Source: Bolinopsis microptera | Lineage: Eukaryota > Ctenophora > Tentaculata > Lobata > Bolinopsidae | NCBI RefSeq assembly: GCF_026151205.1 | Contig: NC_087082.1 | Coordinates: 12,807,865-12,867,864 of the forward strand | Reading direction: 5' to 3' | Length of the DNA: 60,000 bases | Shown: one piece after another, positions 10,013-21,232 of the stretch | Layout of the letters: each line of letters opens with the position of its first letter | Position numbering within the stretch: the first letter of the stretch is position 1 | Made by a program: the position numbers and the translations under genes | Notes under the pieces: model-generated | Database searches by the model: none | What the model was told of the DNA's origin: nothing | What the model saw: the letters and a program-made list of their open reading frames with translations, nothing else

Positions 10013-12089
10013 CCAATGGGTATTTTTTTGTGAAACTTGATTTCGAGATAGTAGTTGACCAACAAACTACGACCAGTGACCAAACTTTTGAGGGGGTCCC
10101 GGACCCCAACCACCAAACAGTGCCCGCGGGGCAGCCACGCCCATATTTGGTCCAAATTAGGCCCAATTTAGCCAAATACCCTGAACATGCCCAAAACCCA
10201 GGTTTATGGTGTTTTACGTGTAGCTAATGGTCTCCTGAACTCGTATATGAAATTTTATCAAGATTAGACAAAAAATAACTGAGTTATGGGCCGAAAACCA
10301 TATGCCCATATTTGGGCATACGCACCAAATTTGGTAGATTTCGTCCCATAAATTGATTAATTATCAATATTTTTGGATGAGACTAACTTTATATGAAAGA
10401 AAGGCCTAAACTACATATTCTCTGTAAGTTATAGCTTTATATCTGTTTCAATGTGGAAACTAAGGCGAAAATACCCCAAAAAATGAACAAAATTGCCCGT
10501 ATCTTCGTTCGCGATATTCACGAAGTTGATTTCATTAATTTAGAAATAACTCAATCAGTTTTCAAAATTTTTGCATGAAATTTTCGGAATCGACTCTAAA
10601 TCGCATTTCCACCTTATTCTATGAAGCTGATTTTTGATTTAGGCCTCCAAAAAAATTTGGCGGCCAAATTCCAAAATTTGCATGGCAAAATTTAGAATTC
10701 GGCCGCCAAATTTTTTTGGAGGCCTAAATTAAAAATCGGCTTCTAGAATAAGGTGGAAATGCGATTTAGAGTCGATTCCGAAAATTTCATGCAAAAATTT
10801 TGAAAACTGATTGAGTTATTTCCAAATTAATGAATATCGCGAACGAAGATACGGGCAATTTTGTTCATTTTTTGGGGTATTTTCGCTGGCAGTATCGAGA
10901 TAGCCCGACCACGGTCCGCGGACCACTGTCTGCGGACCACTGTCTGCGGACCACTGTCTACCAGATCATATTACTGTATAATAACAGTATCCCCTGAATC
11001 AAGCAACAGGTGTTTGTGAATAGTTGATTGGTTACCAGATCATATGAATGGTATGTATGGTATCTTGGATGCAATTAGTTACGACTAGCATAATTAATTG
11101 TAGCGTAGTAAATTACTGGATCAAACTATTGATTACGGTCATGAGCAGCGCATGATATACCAGCATGCCTCTTGTTGCAGAAAACGCAGAAGCTTGGGTT
11201 GGCTCTGGAGACGATGAGGGTTTTACCAGCTTGAGTCCACTTGTCGAGAGGTGAGATAGGTTTGCAGATAGGGTCGCAGGGTAGGGCTGAGTTCATCCGT
11301 TTCGTTTTCTCTGAGACCATAGTTGTAGTTGTTCAAGAAGGAGTTGATGATAGAAATGATTGATGCAGTCTGATAATAGTTATTCTTTGTATTATATTGC
11401 ATGATGTGAACTGATCTCGTAAGGTTGCTTAATCGTTTAATAAGCCTTGACACCACCGCTGATTGGAATTCGCGTGCGATGATGTGAACCCTGCTTGATT
11501 CAGGGGATACTCAATACTGTTATTATACAGTAATATGATCTGGTAGACAGTGGTCCGCGGACAGTGGTCCGCAGACGGTGGTCCGCGGACAGTGGTCCGC
11601 GGACCAGTGGTCGGGCTATCTCGATACTGCCTTTTCGCTTTGGTATCCACATTTAAACAGATATAAAGCTATAACTTACGGAGAATATGTAGTTTATGCC
11701 TACCTTTCATATAAAGTTAGTCTCATCCAAACATATTGATATTTGATCAATTTATGGGACGAAATCTACCAAATTTGGTGCGTATGCCCAAATATGGGCA
11801 TATGGTTTTTGGCCCATAACTCAGTTATTTTTTGTCCAATCTTGTTGAAATTTCATATACGAGTTCAGGAGACCACTAACTACACGTAAAGCACCATAAA
11901 CCTGGGTTTTGGGCATGTTCAGGGTATTTGGCTAAATTGGGCCTAATTTGGACCAAATATGGGCGTGGCTGCCTGCGGGCACCGTTTGGCGGTTGGGGTC
12001 CGGGACCCCCTCAAAAGTTCGGTCACTGGTCTTAGTTTGTTGGTCAACTGCTATCTCGAAATCAAGTTTCACAAAAAAATACCCATTGG
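10013..12089. mobile_element. Family A: giant palindromic (foldback) element, about 1.33 kb without its insert
   Basis: The sequence from 10,013 folds back on itself at about 10,680. The left arm 10,013-10,680 pairs with 10,681-10,879 and continues, after an inserted element, to 12,089. Termini are CCAATGGGTATTTTTTTGTG on both ends. A possible 3-bp ATC duplication flanks it. No coding frame is preserved inside the arms. The palindrome is nearly perfect by eye, as expected for a foldback transposon or a MITE. Confidence 0.8.
10888..11631. mobile_element. Element B, hAT-like, inserted in family A (8-bp target duplication)
   Basis: The 744-bp element has inverted ends starting GGCAGTATCGAGATAGCCCG and extending over about 120 bp, including GGTCCGCGGACCACTGTC-like subrepeats. 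It is flanked by TTTTCGCT at 10,880-10,887 and 11,632-11,639. Removing the element and one copy of TTTTCGCT restores the arm of the surrounding palindrome, which confirms the insertion and its 8-bp duplication. The interior has no convincing transposase. Confidence 0.9.
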
Positions 12090-12416
12090 ATCAAAGGGAT
12101 TTGTATACAATATAACCATATAAAGAAACATGTACTTAATTCAATTTGTGTGTTTGATATCTAAGTATTATACTTATACTTATAGCGTTTCAATGGATTC
12201 GACATTTTCTTTATGATTGGTGAAATTTGTGTTTTTGGTGTAAAGATATTGATAGAAATTTCATATAAGCTGTTTTCTTCATTAATTTTTAAAGCCTCTT
12301 TCGACTGATAGGGAAATCTAAGTATAATTCAATTAGCTTTGCTTCGGTTTTCTTAAATTGACCTATCTATCCATATCATATTAATTACTTGACATTAATC
12401 CTTTACAGCATGGGAA

Positions 12417-13194
12417 ATGGAAATGGATCGAATTGTACAGGAAATTGGAGGAGTGATGATAAGTATGGTGGGATTTTATGCTCATTCACGCTTCCTGAGA
12501 TGGATAAACAACAACTCGGAGAAGGAGAGAAGTAGGCTCTACTACGTAGATTCGCAGTTCATCGATTTCATGGAGCACATGGGAGACTTTTATAACTTTA
12601 CTCACATGGCGATTTGGACAAGAAAGGAAATGCTTTTACCGAAGAGGTCTTCCACATTATTTCATAGAATTTGTAGCTTTCTATTTCGTAAAAGATATCT
12701 CAATACTGAACATTTGGCGTTCATCGCACGTGGAACTGCAAAATTCACTGGTGAAGAAAAGCACTCATACTTCATAGCCCAGTTTGAGTACGATGACTTT
12801 ATCTCTAACGAAGAAAAATCTATCGATAACGAAGGGACAGAGGGATATAAAGAATCCAAACCTTTCCTAGCTTTATTCACCGATGATAAGAAGATGGCAG
12901 CATTGAGCATTGTACCATCCCCTGACTTAGACGTTTGGGTCAGTCAAAAGTTCAAACTGACAAATGAGGAGAAAGGAATTAAACAGTTTGTATACAAAGA
13001 TAAAGAATTAGTCAGTGGGAAATTAATAGAAGAAGAGTGGAATAAGATGGGTAAACCGATGAAGCTTAGGGAACTCAATGACTGCATTTATAGCACTTTT
13101 TGCTCCGGTAAAAAATACGATGTGCTAGACAACAACTGCCTTCACTTTGTAAGGGAATTGTGGAAAGTAACTCTGGGCGACCCGCTGACGAACG
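12417..13194 (+). CDS. Papain-like (LRAT/PPPDE-type) domain protein, copy 2
   Basis: The first exon lies after an acceptor-like TCCTTTACAG and encodes an H-box-like EHLAFIARG and an NC-box-like NNCLHFVRELW preceded by SGKKYDVLD. The same order and linker motifs as in the 9-kb gene mark it as a paralog. A strong donor follows AACG at 13,194 (GTGAGA), so the C-terminus probably continues in a further exon that I did not find. Reading on without splicing gives a stop at 13,256. The ATG at 12,417 is used because the ATG at 12,410 leads into a 44-codon dead end. The His and Cys needed for LRAT-type chemistry are present. Confidence 0.55.
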
Positions 13195-13333
13195 GTGAGA
13201 TTTTCTATTGTTTTTTTCATTTTTGTGTCGCATCACAAGATGTGCTGCAGGGATGATGATTAATCACTCTACACTCGACTGTCGCGTGACTTTTTCAACC
13301 CGTTCTGATTCTCTAACTGGCCCTGAACGACTA

Positions 13334-14351
13334 CCTTATCGGACCTTATTTGGACGGACATTACATGAACGGACATAATAATAATTGTGAACGGACATTA
13401 ATATGAACGCTCGAAGGCATTCAAAACCATCAAAAATCCGAATTTTTTTCAATTTTTGACGTTTTTTTAATTTCAGCAAATGATTTGTTAATCCATTTTT
13501 TATACAGTAAGTAAGAATAGCAGTCATTAAGCAGTAAAAATGTTAAAATATGCGTACATGATCAGTGTCTAATATCACATATCATCTTCATTAAGTGGGT
13601 TTTCGTGCATGAAATAGTCCATGCTTAAACAAGCATCAGTGATTTCTAGCTTTGTGGAAACCTTTTTTATCAAACTACCCCGATCCTGCATTTCAGTGTT
13701 AACTTTTACAAGCCATTCGGCGTGAAGTGGTTTTACCTTAGACAACTTTAGGTTAACCTTAACATCACGTGGAGCTTTCCTAGCACTGTTTCATTACCTC
13801 CCCTCAGTAATATGAACTATAAAAACGTCGGACAATGTCCTTGGCAACACGATTTACCGTAATATCTAGAGGCTGGAACATGTTTGTCATGTTGGCGGGG
13901 ACTAGCTCATGAACTATGTTGTTGAGTGCCATGATTTCGTTGACTTTTTCCGCCAAGTGACCCTTGAAAACATCATATACTAGTAGAGTTTTCTGTGCCT
14001 CCGGCAGACCAAGGAGAACCTTTCCGTTGATACATGTTACGTATCACAAATATCAGAGATATTATGTGTATACTATTTCCGCCTTCGGCGGCGCGCGCTT
14101 CGCGCGCGAAATGTGGCATGCAACGTATGTCAACCTTTCCGTCGTTAACTTACGGCACAATAAAGTTCTCATAGTTGTCATATCCTGGATAAAAAGTTCG
14201 AAATGGAAAAATTTTTGAAAAAATTTCAACGGACTTTAACTTGGACGGACATTAATTGAACGGACTTTATTTGAACGGACATTAAGATGAACGCTAGGGC
14301 TTCCAGCGTTCAAGTAATGTCCGTCCAAATAATATAAGGTCCGATAAGGTA
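13334..14351. mobile_element. Element C: DNA transposon with TACCTTATCGGACC ends, copy 1
   Basis: The left end TACCTTATCGGACCTTATTT is matched by the complement at about 14,317-14,351. GAACGGACATTA and GGACGGACATTA subrepeats lie inside both ends. The interior holds a broken DDE transposase on the minus strand. A second copy is at about 14,912-15,845 inside the tandem duplication. Confidence 0.75.
13575..14019 (-). pseudogene. DDE transposase C-terminal part, broken (copy 1)
   Basis: Read on the minus strand, the frame gives LLVYDVFKGHLAEKV, then NNIVHELVPANMTNMFQPLD and VNRVAKDIVRRFY. The DVFKGH and VPANMT..FQPLD..VN pattern is typical of pogo/Tigger-related DDE transposases. A stop and frameshift near 13,805 break it. 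The other frame continues (KAPRDVKVNLKLSK, then AEWLVKVNTEMQDRGSLIKK) to a TGA at 13,575-13,577. The N-terminal half, with the DNA-binding domain and first catalytic Asp, is absent. Confidence 0.7.
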
Positions 14352-14421
14352 TTCGAAACCCTAACCCTCTTATCTGATCCCAATCCTAACCCAATCCCTA
14401 ACAAAAGCATATGCTGAAACC

Positions 14422-14514
14422 TTACTGGGCCGCGCTCAGCCTGTCATTCCGCCAAATCTATATTCGCCAAATCTATTATGTTAATGAACATAATAGCCTG
14501 GGGTCCTCAGGTAA
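14422..14514 (+). mobile_element. Family D ultra-short element, 9-bp target duplication GCTGAAACC
   Basis: The 93-bp element starts TTACTGGGCCGCGCTCAGCC and ends CCTCAGGTAA. The 9-mer GCTGAAACC flanks it on both sides. An internal CGCCAAATCTA is duplicated in this copy. The core TATTATGTTAATGAACATAA is palindromic. Confidence 0.9.
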
Positions 14515-14634
14515 GCTGAAACCCTAACCCTAACGAGAAATTCGACCAACTTCCTTATACAGTCATATCACGTGATCAAGACAGTTTTTCGCCAATATCT
14601 CGCCAGGGGAGCATTTTAACCCTATGTCATGGGG

Positions 14635-14714
14635 TTACTGGGCGGCGCTCAGCCTGTCATTCCGCCGAATCTCTATGTTTATGAACATATAAATAGCCTG
14701 AGGTCCCCAGGTAA
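14635..14714 (+). mobile_element. Family D ultra-short element, 9-bp target duplication GTCATGGGG
   Basis: The 80-bp element runs TTACTGGGCGGCGCTCAG to GGTCCCCAGGTAA, with GTCATGGGG directly on both sides. Confidence 0.9.
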
Positions 14715-15065
14715 GTCATGGGGGTGATTCTGAATCAGCGTCCAAAAATACATCGATTCAAGTTGGTTTCAACTGCCGGGGTCCCTTTTAGAACAATTTC
14801 GAAGATCGACTGAAGAGTGATTTAGCACGCTTGGTGCTGCAGCAAGTTACAAGTTGTAGTCGTACACTTGTGCGTGGCATACCCTGCAAGTGCAACGTTG
14901 GGCAATACCTCACAGTTATCGGACCTTATTTGGACGGAAATTAAATGAACGGACATTTTTTATTTCAGCAAATGATTTTTAAATCCATTTTTTATACAGT
15001 AAGTAAAAAAACAGTCGTTAAGCAGTAAAAATGTTAAAATATGTGTATATGATCAGTGTCTTATA

Positions 15066-15513
15066 TCACGTCATATCATCTTCATCAAATGGGTTTTTGT
15101 GCATGAAATAGTCCATGCTTAAACAAGCATCAGTGATTTCTAGCTTTGTGGAAACCTTTTTTATCAAACTACCCCGATCCTGCATTTCAGTGTTAACTTT
15201 TACAAGCCATTCGGCGTGAAGTGGTTTTACCTTAGACAACTTTAGGTTAACCTTAACATCACGTGGAGCTTTCCTAGCACTGTTTCATTACCTCCCCTCA
15301 GTAATATGAACTATAAAAACGTCGGACAATGTCCTTGGCAACACGATTTACCGTAATATCTAGAGGCTGGAACATGTTTGTCATGTTGGCGGGGACTAGC
15401 TCATGAACTATGTTGTTGAGTGCCATGATTTCGTTGACTTTTTCCGCCAAGTGACCCTTGAAAACATCATATACTAGTAGAGTTTTCTGTGCCTCCGGCA
15501 GACCAAGGAGAAC
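15066..15513 (-). pseudogene. DDE transposase C-terminal part, broken (copy 2)
   Basis: This is the duplicate of the 13,575-14,019 pseudogene, offset by 1,494 bp, with the same internal break. The end differs slightly: one extra Thr codon precedes the stop at 15,066-15,068. Confidence 0.7.
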
Positions 15514-15915
15514 CTTTCCGTTGATACATGTTACGTATCACAAATATCAGAGATATTATGTGTATACTATTTCCGCCTTCGGCGGCGCGCGCTTCGCGCG
15601 CGAAATGTGGCATGCAACGTATGTCAACCTTTCCGTCGTTAACTTACGGCACAATAAAGTTCTCATAGTTGTCATATCCTGGATAAAAAGTTCGAAATGG
15701 AAAAATTTTTGAAAAAATTTCAACGGACTTTAACTTGGACGGACATTAATTGAACGGACTTTATTTGAACGGACATTAAGATGAACGCTAGGGCTTCCAG
15801 CGTTCAAGTAATGTCCGTCCAAATAATATAAGGTCCGATAAGGTATTCGAAACCCTAACCCTCTTATCTGATCCCAATCCTAACCCAATCCCTAACAAAA
15901 GCATATGCTGAAACC

Positions 15916-16008
15916 TTACTGGGCCGCGCTCAGCCTGTCATTCCGCCAAATCTATATTCGCCAAATCTATTATGTTAATGAACATAATAGCCTGGGGTCC
16001 TCAGGTAA
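15916..16008 (+). mobile_element. Family D element (duplicate of 14,422-14,514)
   Basis: Copied by the 1,494-bp tandem duplication. It is not an independent insertion. Confidence 0.9.
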
Positions 16009-16128
16009 GCTGAAACCCTAACCCTAACGAGAAATTCGACCAACTTCCTTATACAGTCATATCACGTGATCAAGACAGTTTTTCGCCAATATCTCGCCAG
16101 GGGAGCATTTTAACCCTATGTCATGGGG

Positions 16129-16208
16129 TTACTGGGCGGCGCTCAGCCTGTCATTCCGCCGAATCTCTATGTTTATGAACATATAAATAGCCTGAGGTCC
16201 CCAGGTAA
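16129..16208 (+). mobile_element. Family D element (duplicate of 14,635-14,714)
   Basis: Copied by the 1,494-bp tandem duplication. It is not an independent insertion. Confidence 0.9.
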
Positions 16209-16559
16209 GTCATGGGGGTGATTCTGAATCAGCGTCCAAAAATACATCGATTCAAGTTGGTTTCAACTGCCGCGGTCCCTTTTAGAACAATTTCGAAGAT
16301 CGACTGAAGAGTGATTTAGCACGCTTGGTGCTGCAGCAAGTTACAAGTTGTAGTCGTACACTTGTGCGTGGCATACCCTGCAAGTGCAACGTTGGGCAAT
16401 ACCTCACAGTTATCGGACCTTATTTGGACGGAAATTAAATGAACGGACATTTTTTATTTCAGCAAATGATTTTTAAATCCATTTTTTATACAGTAAGTAA
16501 AAAAACAGTCGTTAAGCAGTAAAAATGTTAAAATATGTGTATATGATCAGTGTCTTATA

Positions 16560-16696
16560 TCACGTCATATCATCTTCATCAAATGGGTTTTTGTGCATGA
16601 AATAGTCCATGCTTAAAGCATCAGTGATTTCTAGCTTTATGGAAACCTTTTTTATCAAACTACCCCGGTCCTGCATTTCAGTGTTAGCTTTTACAA
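16560..16696 (-). pseudogene. DDE transposase C-terminal end, third truncated copy
   Basis: Only the last 45 or so codons are present, with a 4-bp deletion in the GCTTAAACAAGC segment. Homology stops near 16,696 in the word TTTTACA. Confidence 0.6.
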
Positions 16697-16910
16697 AATT
16701 TTACACAAATTTACATCATTGTATCACAAATAAAATTCGTCAAAAGACCAAAAAATGTCTAGACAAGTGACCAAGTGTAAGCAAAATTTGGGACACCGAA
16801 ACACTGCATGTGACCAACTGGTCATAGAAATTACATCAGGCCCTGAGTGCACATATAAGTGGATAAATGATGTTACCAATGCATGTTAGGTTTGTTCGAA
16901 TGGACTAGAA

Positions 16911-18971
16911 ATGTCACAGCTTAAAAATGTGGGGCTCAAATCCTCAGTTTTTTATGTTTTGTTTTTTATCGATATTAACTTTAGTATTATTACAGAAACT
17001 GTGACGACCCTAAAGGACTATGAAGAGAGGGGAAAACAAATCGCAACAAATCGTTTTTGCTCAATAGATGAGGAATATCCCCGCGTTATGTCCCTTCCTG
17101 TACCCCAAAACATATACGTCGACAATTATTCACATAAAGAATATGAAGATCCTCGTATTGGAGACAATATTCGAAAACGAGATAATATCGAGGCTGCGAT
17201 TAGGGTGTACCGTTCTTTGGAGAGATTGAAGAAGTATATGATCGTTTTGAACAAGTTTAAATGTAACCTGGACTTTGATATCAAGAAAACACCTGCTAAT
17301 GTTTGGACAGAGTGCGATTTTTTGATTATCACTGATGAACATTTTGTTGTGGTAGAGGTAAAGAACACGACAATAGACGGAAATATGGTCGATGCGTTTA
17401 AAAATTCTTTAATTCAAGGAGATAAGGTCAGAAAACTCATACAATCCATTTATCCCCAGGCATCTGTTCTTCTCTTCACCGCTTTTCCTAGCATGTCCTC
17501 CTTAACTAAAGTTACTGAAGTACAGAGAGAATCAATTATTTTCAGTGAAGATCTTGATGATTTTGCTAAATGGTGGCAGCATAATGTGCCACAAAATATT
17601 CTTCACAATATCCTTCACATCACAACTCTGAGCACGAAAGAGTGAAGCATATATTGTTAGCAATATCGTGTCCCGAGTTGAACGTACCTGACGAAACAAG
17701 ATTCAGTTTAAGAGTTTAGTAGAGAATGTGATGAAAATAGACAAAGAATTAATGGAGGGAGCAATCACTTTGGAGCAGAATCACAAAATGAAGTTAAAGC
17801 CTAAAGTTAAACAGAGCATTAATCCCGATTTGGTTAAAGCTCCTACAGACATAAGTAAATATTTGGGGGTCAAATATCTTACACATGAGCAGAACGACAT
17901 TTTTGGTTCAACGGAAAATCTTCTATTGATAAACGGTCCTGCTGGGAGTGGGAAAACGATGCTACTAGCAGGGAAGATGCTCCGACTCGCCAAGACAGAT
18001 CCAGAGAAAAAATCGCTGCATTAACTGGACCTAACAGTAGTAACATATATCAGAGTGCATGTGGTAGAGCAGGAATGAAATATGAAGTTTTTTCGACAGA
18101 CTGTAATGCTACTCCCTTGCACATGGCCGAACTTATCACAAACAGTAATAAGAATGTAGTGATAGTAGAGATGAGTGGTGTTTATATTGAAGTGTTCACT
18201 AACATACTCAGTTTACTAAACAACTGTAACGTGATTGTTGATGATATTCAACGAGTGTTAAACAATAGCAGAGATGGTATTAATAAATTATTAGACAAGC
18301 TCAACGTGTTATCAGCTGATAATACCGTTTTAGTGGCATTAGATTTAGTACAGGGATATAATTATTGTCTAAAAGACATAGTTTCCTTATTTGCAGAAAA
18401 AATATCTTCAGAGCATCTGGTGACATTAAAACATACATCACGAAATACGTTTGAAATTTCCAACGTCTTATCGGTTATTAGAAGGGAATTTGATGACATC
18501 TCACCCATTTTCGCACCCATGATGAGAATAGGGCACTATATTCATGGCCCCATGACAGTAGTGCATGTGCTTGAGAAATATGATGATGAATTAATTCGTG
18601 AAATTTTTGAAAGAGAATTGTCTTGTCTTCGTGCAAATGAAGATTTAGACTGCTCTTATGTTGCAGTTATTCATGATTTATTCAACAGTACTGATGTGTT
18701 GAAATCGACTAATTTTAGGAAATATGAGAAAAGGTACTATGGCGATTGTTATTCTGCAGAATGGCCTGCAGTAATTGCATTACATGAAATGCGGCCCAGA
18801 GAGCCTTTTGATATGAGTTTGGCCAAGATCTATCTAGCTATGTCTAGGGCACGGGTTAAGTGTTCTCTCTTGTTATACCCAGCGAAAGGTAAAAGATTTG
18901 GAGATTGTGATGACCCTTACAAACAATTGTTAAATAAATTGGAACTTCATGCTCGCATAATGTACTATTGA
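16911..18971 (+). pseudogene. NERD nuclease-superfamily 1 helicase gene, three frameshifts
   Basis: The first frame (16,911-17,645) carries a NERD-type PD-(D/E)XK signature: Asp about 136 in ECDFLII and Glu149-Val-Lys151 in VVVEVK. Homology continues out of frame past 17,645 (VKHILLAISCPEL), shifts again near 17,716, then reads the helicase: Walker A GPAGSGKT near 17,940, a shift in an A6 run at about 18,010, Walker B-like VIVDDIQ, motif IV-like SRNTFEI, AEWPAVIALHE, and motif VI-like YLAMSRARV, ending at 18,971. The order matches NERD-UvrD/DUF2075-type proteins, thought to act on nucleic acids. All helicase motifs survive, so decay is recent or the shifts are assembly errors. An acceptor-like TTATTACAG at about 16,995 could mark the true exon start. 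Confidence 0.7.
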
Positions 18972-19078
18972 TTTTGTGTTAACGTTAAAACTAAAAGTCA
19001 ACCCTACTGATTATAGATAATAACTGCATTATGCATATTTTTTACCAGATATGAATTTTTTTCAACTACGGATTAGTT

Positions 19079-19172
19079 GAATCGTTAACATATTACGTAA
19101 GCCAATTTTCGACCATTTTAGAGACACATCCCCCCCCCCCCCCTTCTCTCTACGTAATATGTTAACGATCCC
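19079..19172. mobile_element. Small palindromic MITE with TCGTTAACATATTACGTA ends
   Basis: Left TCGTTAACATATTACGTA pairs with right TACGTAATATGTTAACGA across a spacer containing a C13 run. Related ends (ACGTAAT...TCGTTYACATA, ending GACCCCT) occur at 54,106-54,278 and 58,978-59,000. Confidence 0.7.
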
Positions 19173-19221
19173 TTGCGGAATCGATAGTTATACGTACAAC
19201 TATAAATAATTTGTGTTATGT

Positions 19222-19272
19222 TTTAAACCAAAACCCGAAATTGGGTAGAGTTGACCGTCGCCAGTGTATCCT
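19222..19272 (+). mobile_element. Terminal fragment related to the 5.3-kb inverted-repeat element
   Basis: TTAAACCAAAACCCGAAATT followed by GGGTAGAGTTGACCG matches the terminus at 5325-5375, with substitutions. Confidence 0.6.
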
Positions 19273-19659
19273 TTTTCCAAACAGAAGGAAATGATATCAA
19301 TTTAATCGCCATTACCGTACCCAAACGCAAAATGATATTGATATAATCAATAATGCATGAAATCGATTGCTCGCTTTTCCCATTCACTCACAATTGATGA
19401 TAGGAGGCTATATTATATAGCATTCGGCAGTATAATATTAATAGTCGGCACTAACGATTCGTTACAGTAACGGCACTTACAGTTACGGGCGCGGCCAGAT
19501 CGTTACAATTTTCAAGCCGTGAATGGATAGGAAAACTTAAAAGCGATCAAGAGACCGATTTCATTATTTCGGTGTCATTTTAAGTTTACGTTTGGGGTGC
19601 GGTAAAAGTAATTTAAAATGATGTAACTTTTTTCCGTTTTTGTCCTATTTAGTTTTAGC

Positions 19660-19783
19660 TTGATTCACGATGTCAATCCTTCGCAGCTCGGTGAGGCACA
19701 GTGGTGCATCTCGCCGATCTACCGAAGGTTGCGAGAAGCATTATTTGATGCGCGCGCGACCCAGTAGTGCATCGCGCTACAAA
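19660..19783 (+). mobile_element. Family E short element, target duplication GTTTTAGC
   Basis: The 124-bp element starts TTGATTCACGATGTCAATCC and ends ATCGCGCTACAAA. GTTTTAGC (or AGTTTTAGC if the last A belongs to the target) flanks both sides. Internally it has two related segments, CACAGTGGTGCATCTCGC and CCCAGTAGTGCATCGCGC. Confidence 0.85.
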
Positions 19784-20047
19784 GTTTTAGCTAATTCTGC
19801 TAATTATAATACAAAATTGATTAATCAGATCTCAGTGATTGTATCGTGGATGATATTTTTACTTTTAGTCTTATTAGGCCGTGCGCCATCGACCGTAAAA
19901 CGCGCGCTGACCATTGAATGGTTTTTTAGCTCGTATTTCCAATTTCGGCCAGCACATTATTTTAGAAACTATCAAAAAGTTATAATACTTCCCATATAAC
20001 AATTTTGTTGAAAATTGGTCAACTTACGTAAACACTTATGTTCTACT

Positions 20048-20642
20048 AGGTAGTGCGCCATCGACAGTGAGCCGCGCGTGCCGACTGTAGGATTGTTTTT
20101 TAGCGCTAATTTCGGCCAGCACAATTTTCTTCAAACAAATAGATATTAAGTATCCTTCCCGACCTCCGATTGCAACAAAAATTAGTAAGCTTACTCATAG
20201 ACTTACAAGGAAGGTGTCCGAAAAGTTTAAAGCATATCCAACCATCAGACATTATGTTACAGCTAAAAGCAGCGTATTTTGCCCCATTTTGATCATTATA
20301 TCAACTCCGATATCCACCAAATTTTTCGGACAGTTGTGAAAGCCCTAATGGAAGGTCGTCGCCAATTTTCAGAATGATCTCATTCAAGGAACTGAAGATA
20401 TATCCAAATAATACGACAAAAATCAACGAATTTGGTCAAATTTGGTCAAATTACGCGACTTTTAAAGCTAATTTTGCTCCAAAAGCCGCGCACCATCAAA
20501 TATGGCACCTAGGCGAAACTCACTAATCTTTCTAAAAAGGTATGACAGATTTGGTATTGTGAAAATTCTCACAGTCTCTAGAAAACAATGGTACAAAAAT
20601 TTTTAAAATCCGAGCAAGTTTATTTTTATGGTGCACCCCCTA
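20048..20642 (+). mobile_element. Family F element, 8-bp target duplication GTTCTACT
   Basis: The 595-bp element begins AGGTAGTGCGCCATCGACAG and ends ATGGTGCACCCCCTA, flanked by GTTCTACT on both sides. The ends form an imperfect inverted repeat (TAGGNNGTGCNCCAT), which with the 8-bp duplication points to the hAT superfamily. There is no coding frame, so it is non-autonomous. A reverse copy lies at 59,186-59,817. Confidence 0.85.
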
Positions 20643-20975
20643 GTTCTACTGAACCTAAATTAGTTTGAGCAATTTTGATGGTCAGAATTTGAGTTATCAA
20701 CGAATTTATACCTATTTTGTCATTTTTAGACCTCTTAATTTAATCAAGGCCAATCTCTCCCAACTAATTTCTAAGTTCGGTAGGTAAGTATGATTGGAAG
20801 GTTCTGACAAATTTTCAGCATGATTCATGATAAAGAACCAAAGATATGACAAAATAATACGACAAAAATCAACGAATTTCGTCAAATTACGCGACTTTTA
20901 CACCTAATTTTGCTGGCTAAAGCCGCGCACCATCAAATGTGGCACCTAGGCGAAACTCACTGATCATACCAAAAA

Positions 20976-21095
20976 GTTGTAGCGCGATGCGTTACTGTGC
21001 CGCGCCGCGCACTCAATAAGGCTTCTCACTGGCTAGATCGGCGAGATGCGCTACTGTGCCGCGCCGAGCTGCCATGAATTGACATCGTCAATTAA
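20976..21095 (-). mobile_element. Family E short element, target duplication ACCAAAAA(G)
   Basis: The 120-bp reverse copy runs TTGTAGCGCGATGCG to GACATCGTCAATTAA. ACCAAAAAG flanks both sides, and removing the element restores the family F sequence (TCATACCAAAAAGGTATG). Confidence 0.9.
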
Positions 21096-21143
21096 ACCAA
21101 AAAGGTATGCCAAATTTGGTACTGTGAAAATTCTCACAGTTTT

Positions 21144-21232
21144 TTACCTGGGGACCTCAGGCTATCATGTTCATAAACATGTTCATAAACATAAAGATTA
21201 GACGGAATGACAGGCTGAGCGCGGCCCAGTAA
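21144..21232 (-). mobile_element. Family D element, target duplication ACAGTTTT(T)
   Basis: The 89-bp reverse-orientation copy runs TTACCTGGGGACCTCAGG to GCGCGGCCCAGTAA, with an internal duplication of ATGTTCATAAAC. ACAGTTTT flanks both sides, inside the older family F copy. Confidence 0.9.

Larger units (their letters stand above)
13423..16700. repeat. 1,494-bp tandem duplication, 2.2 copies
   Basis: Bases 13,423-14,916 and 14,917-16,410 are nearly identical, and a third partial copy runs to about 16,700. I saw single-base differences such as CTGCCGGGG against CTGCCGCGG. Each unit contains element C, telomere-like CCCTAA remnants and two family D elements. The identity implies a recent duplication or an assembly artefact. 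Confidence 0.9.

Noticed and set aside
11126-11456. Small cysteine-containing minus-strand frames inside element B
   Set aside because: Short, overlapping in two frames and without a recognised zinc-finger spacing or transposase motif.
13964-14218. Plus-strand 84-residue frame, repeated at 15,458-15,712
   Set aside because: It is duplicated with the 1,494-bp unit and partly overlaps the antisense DDE-transposase remnant, which explains the sequence better.
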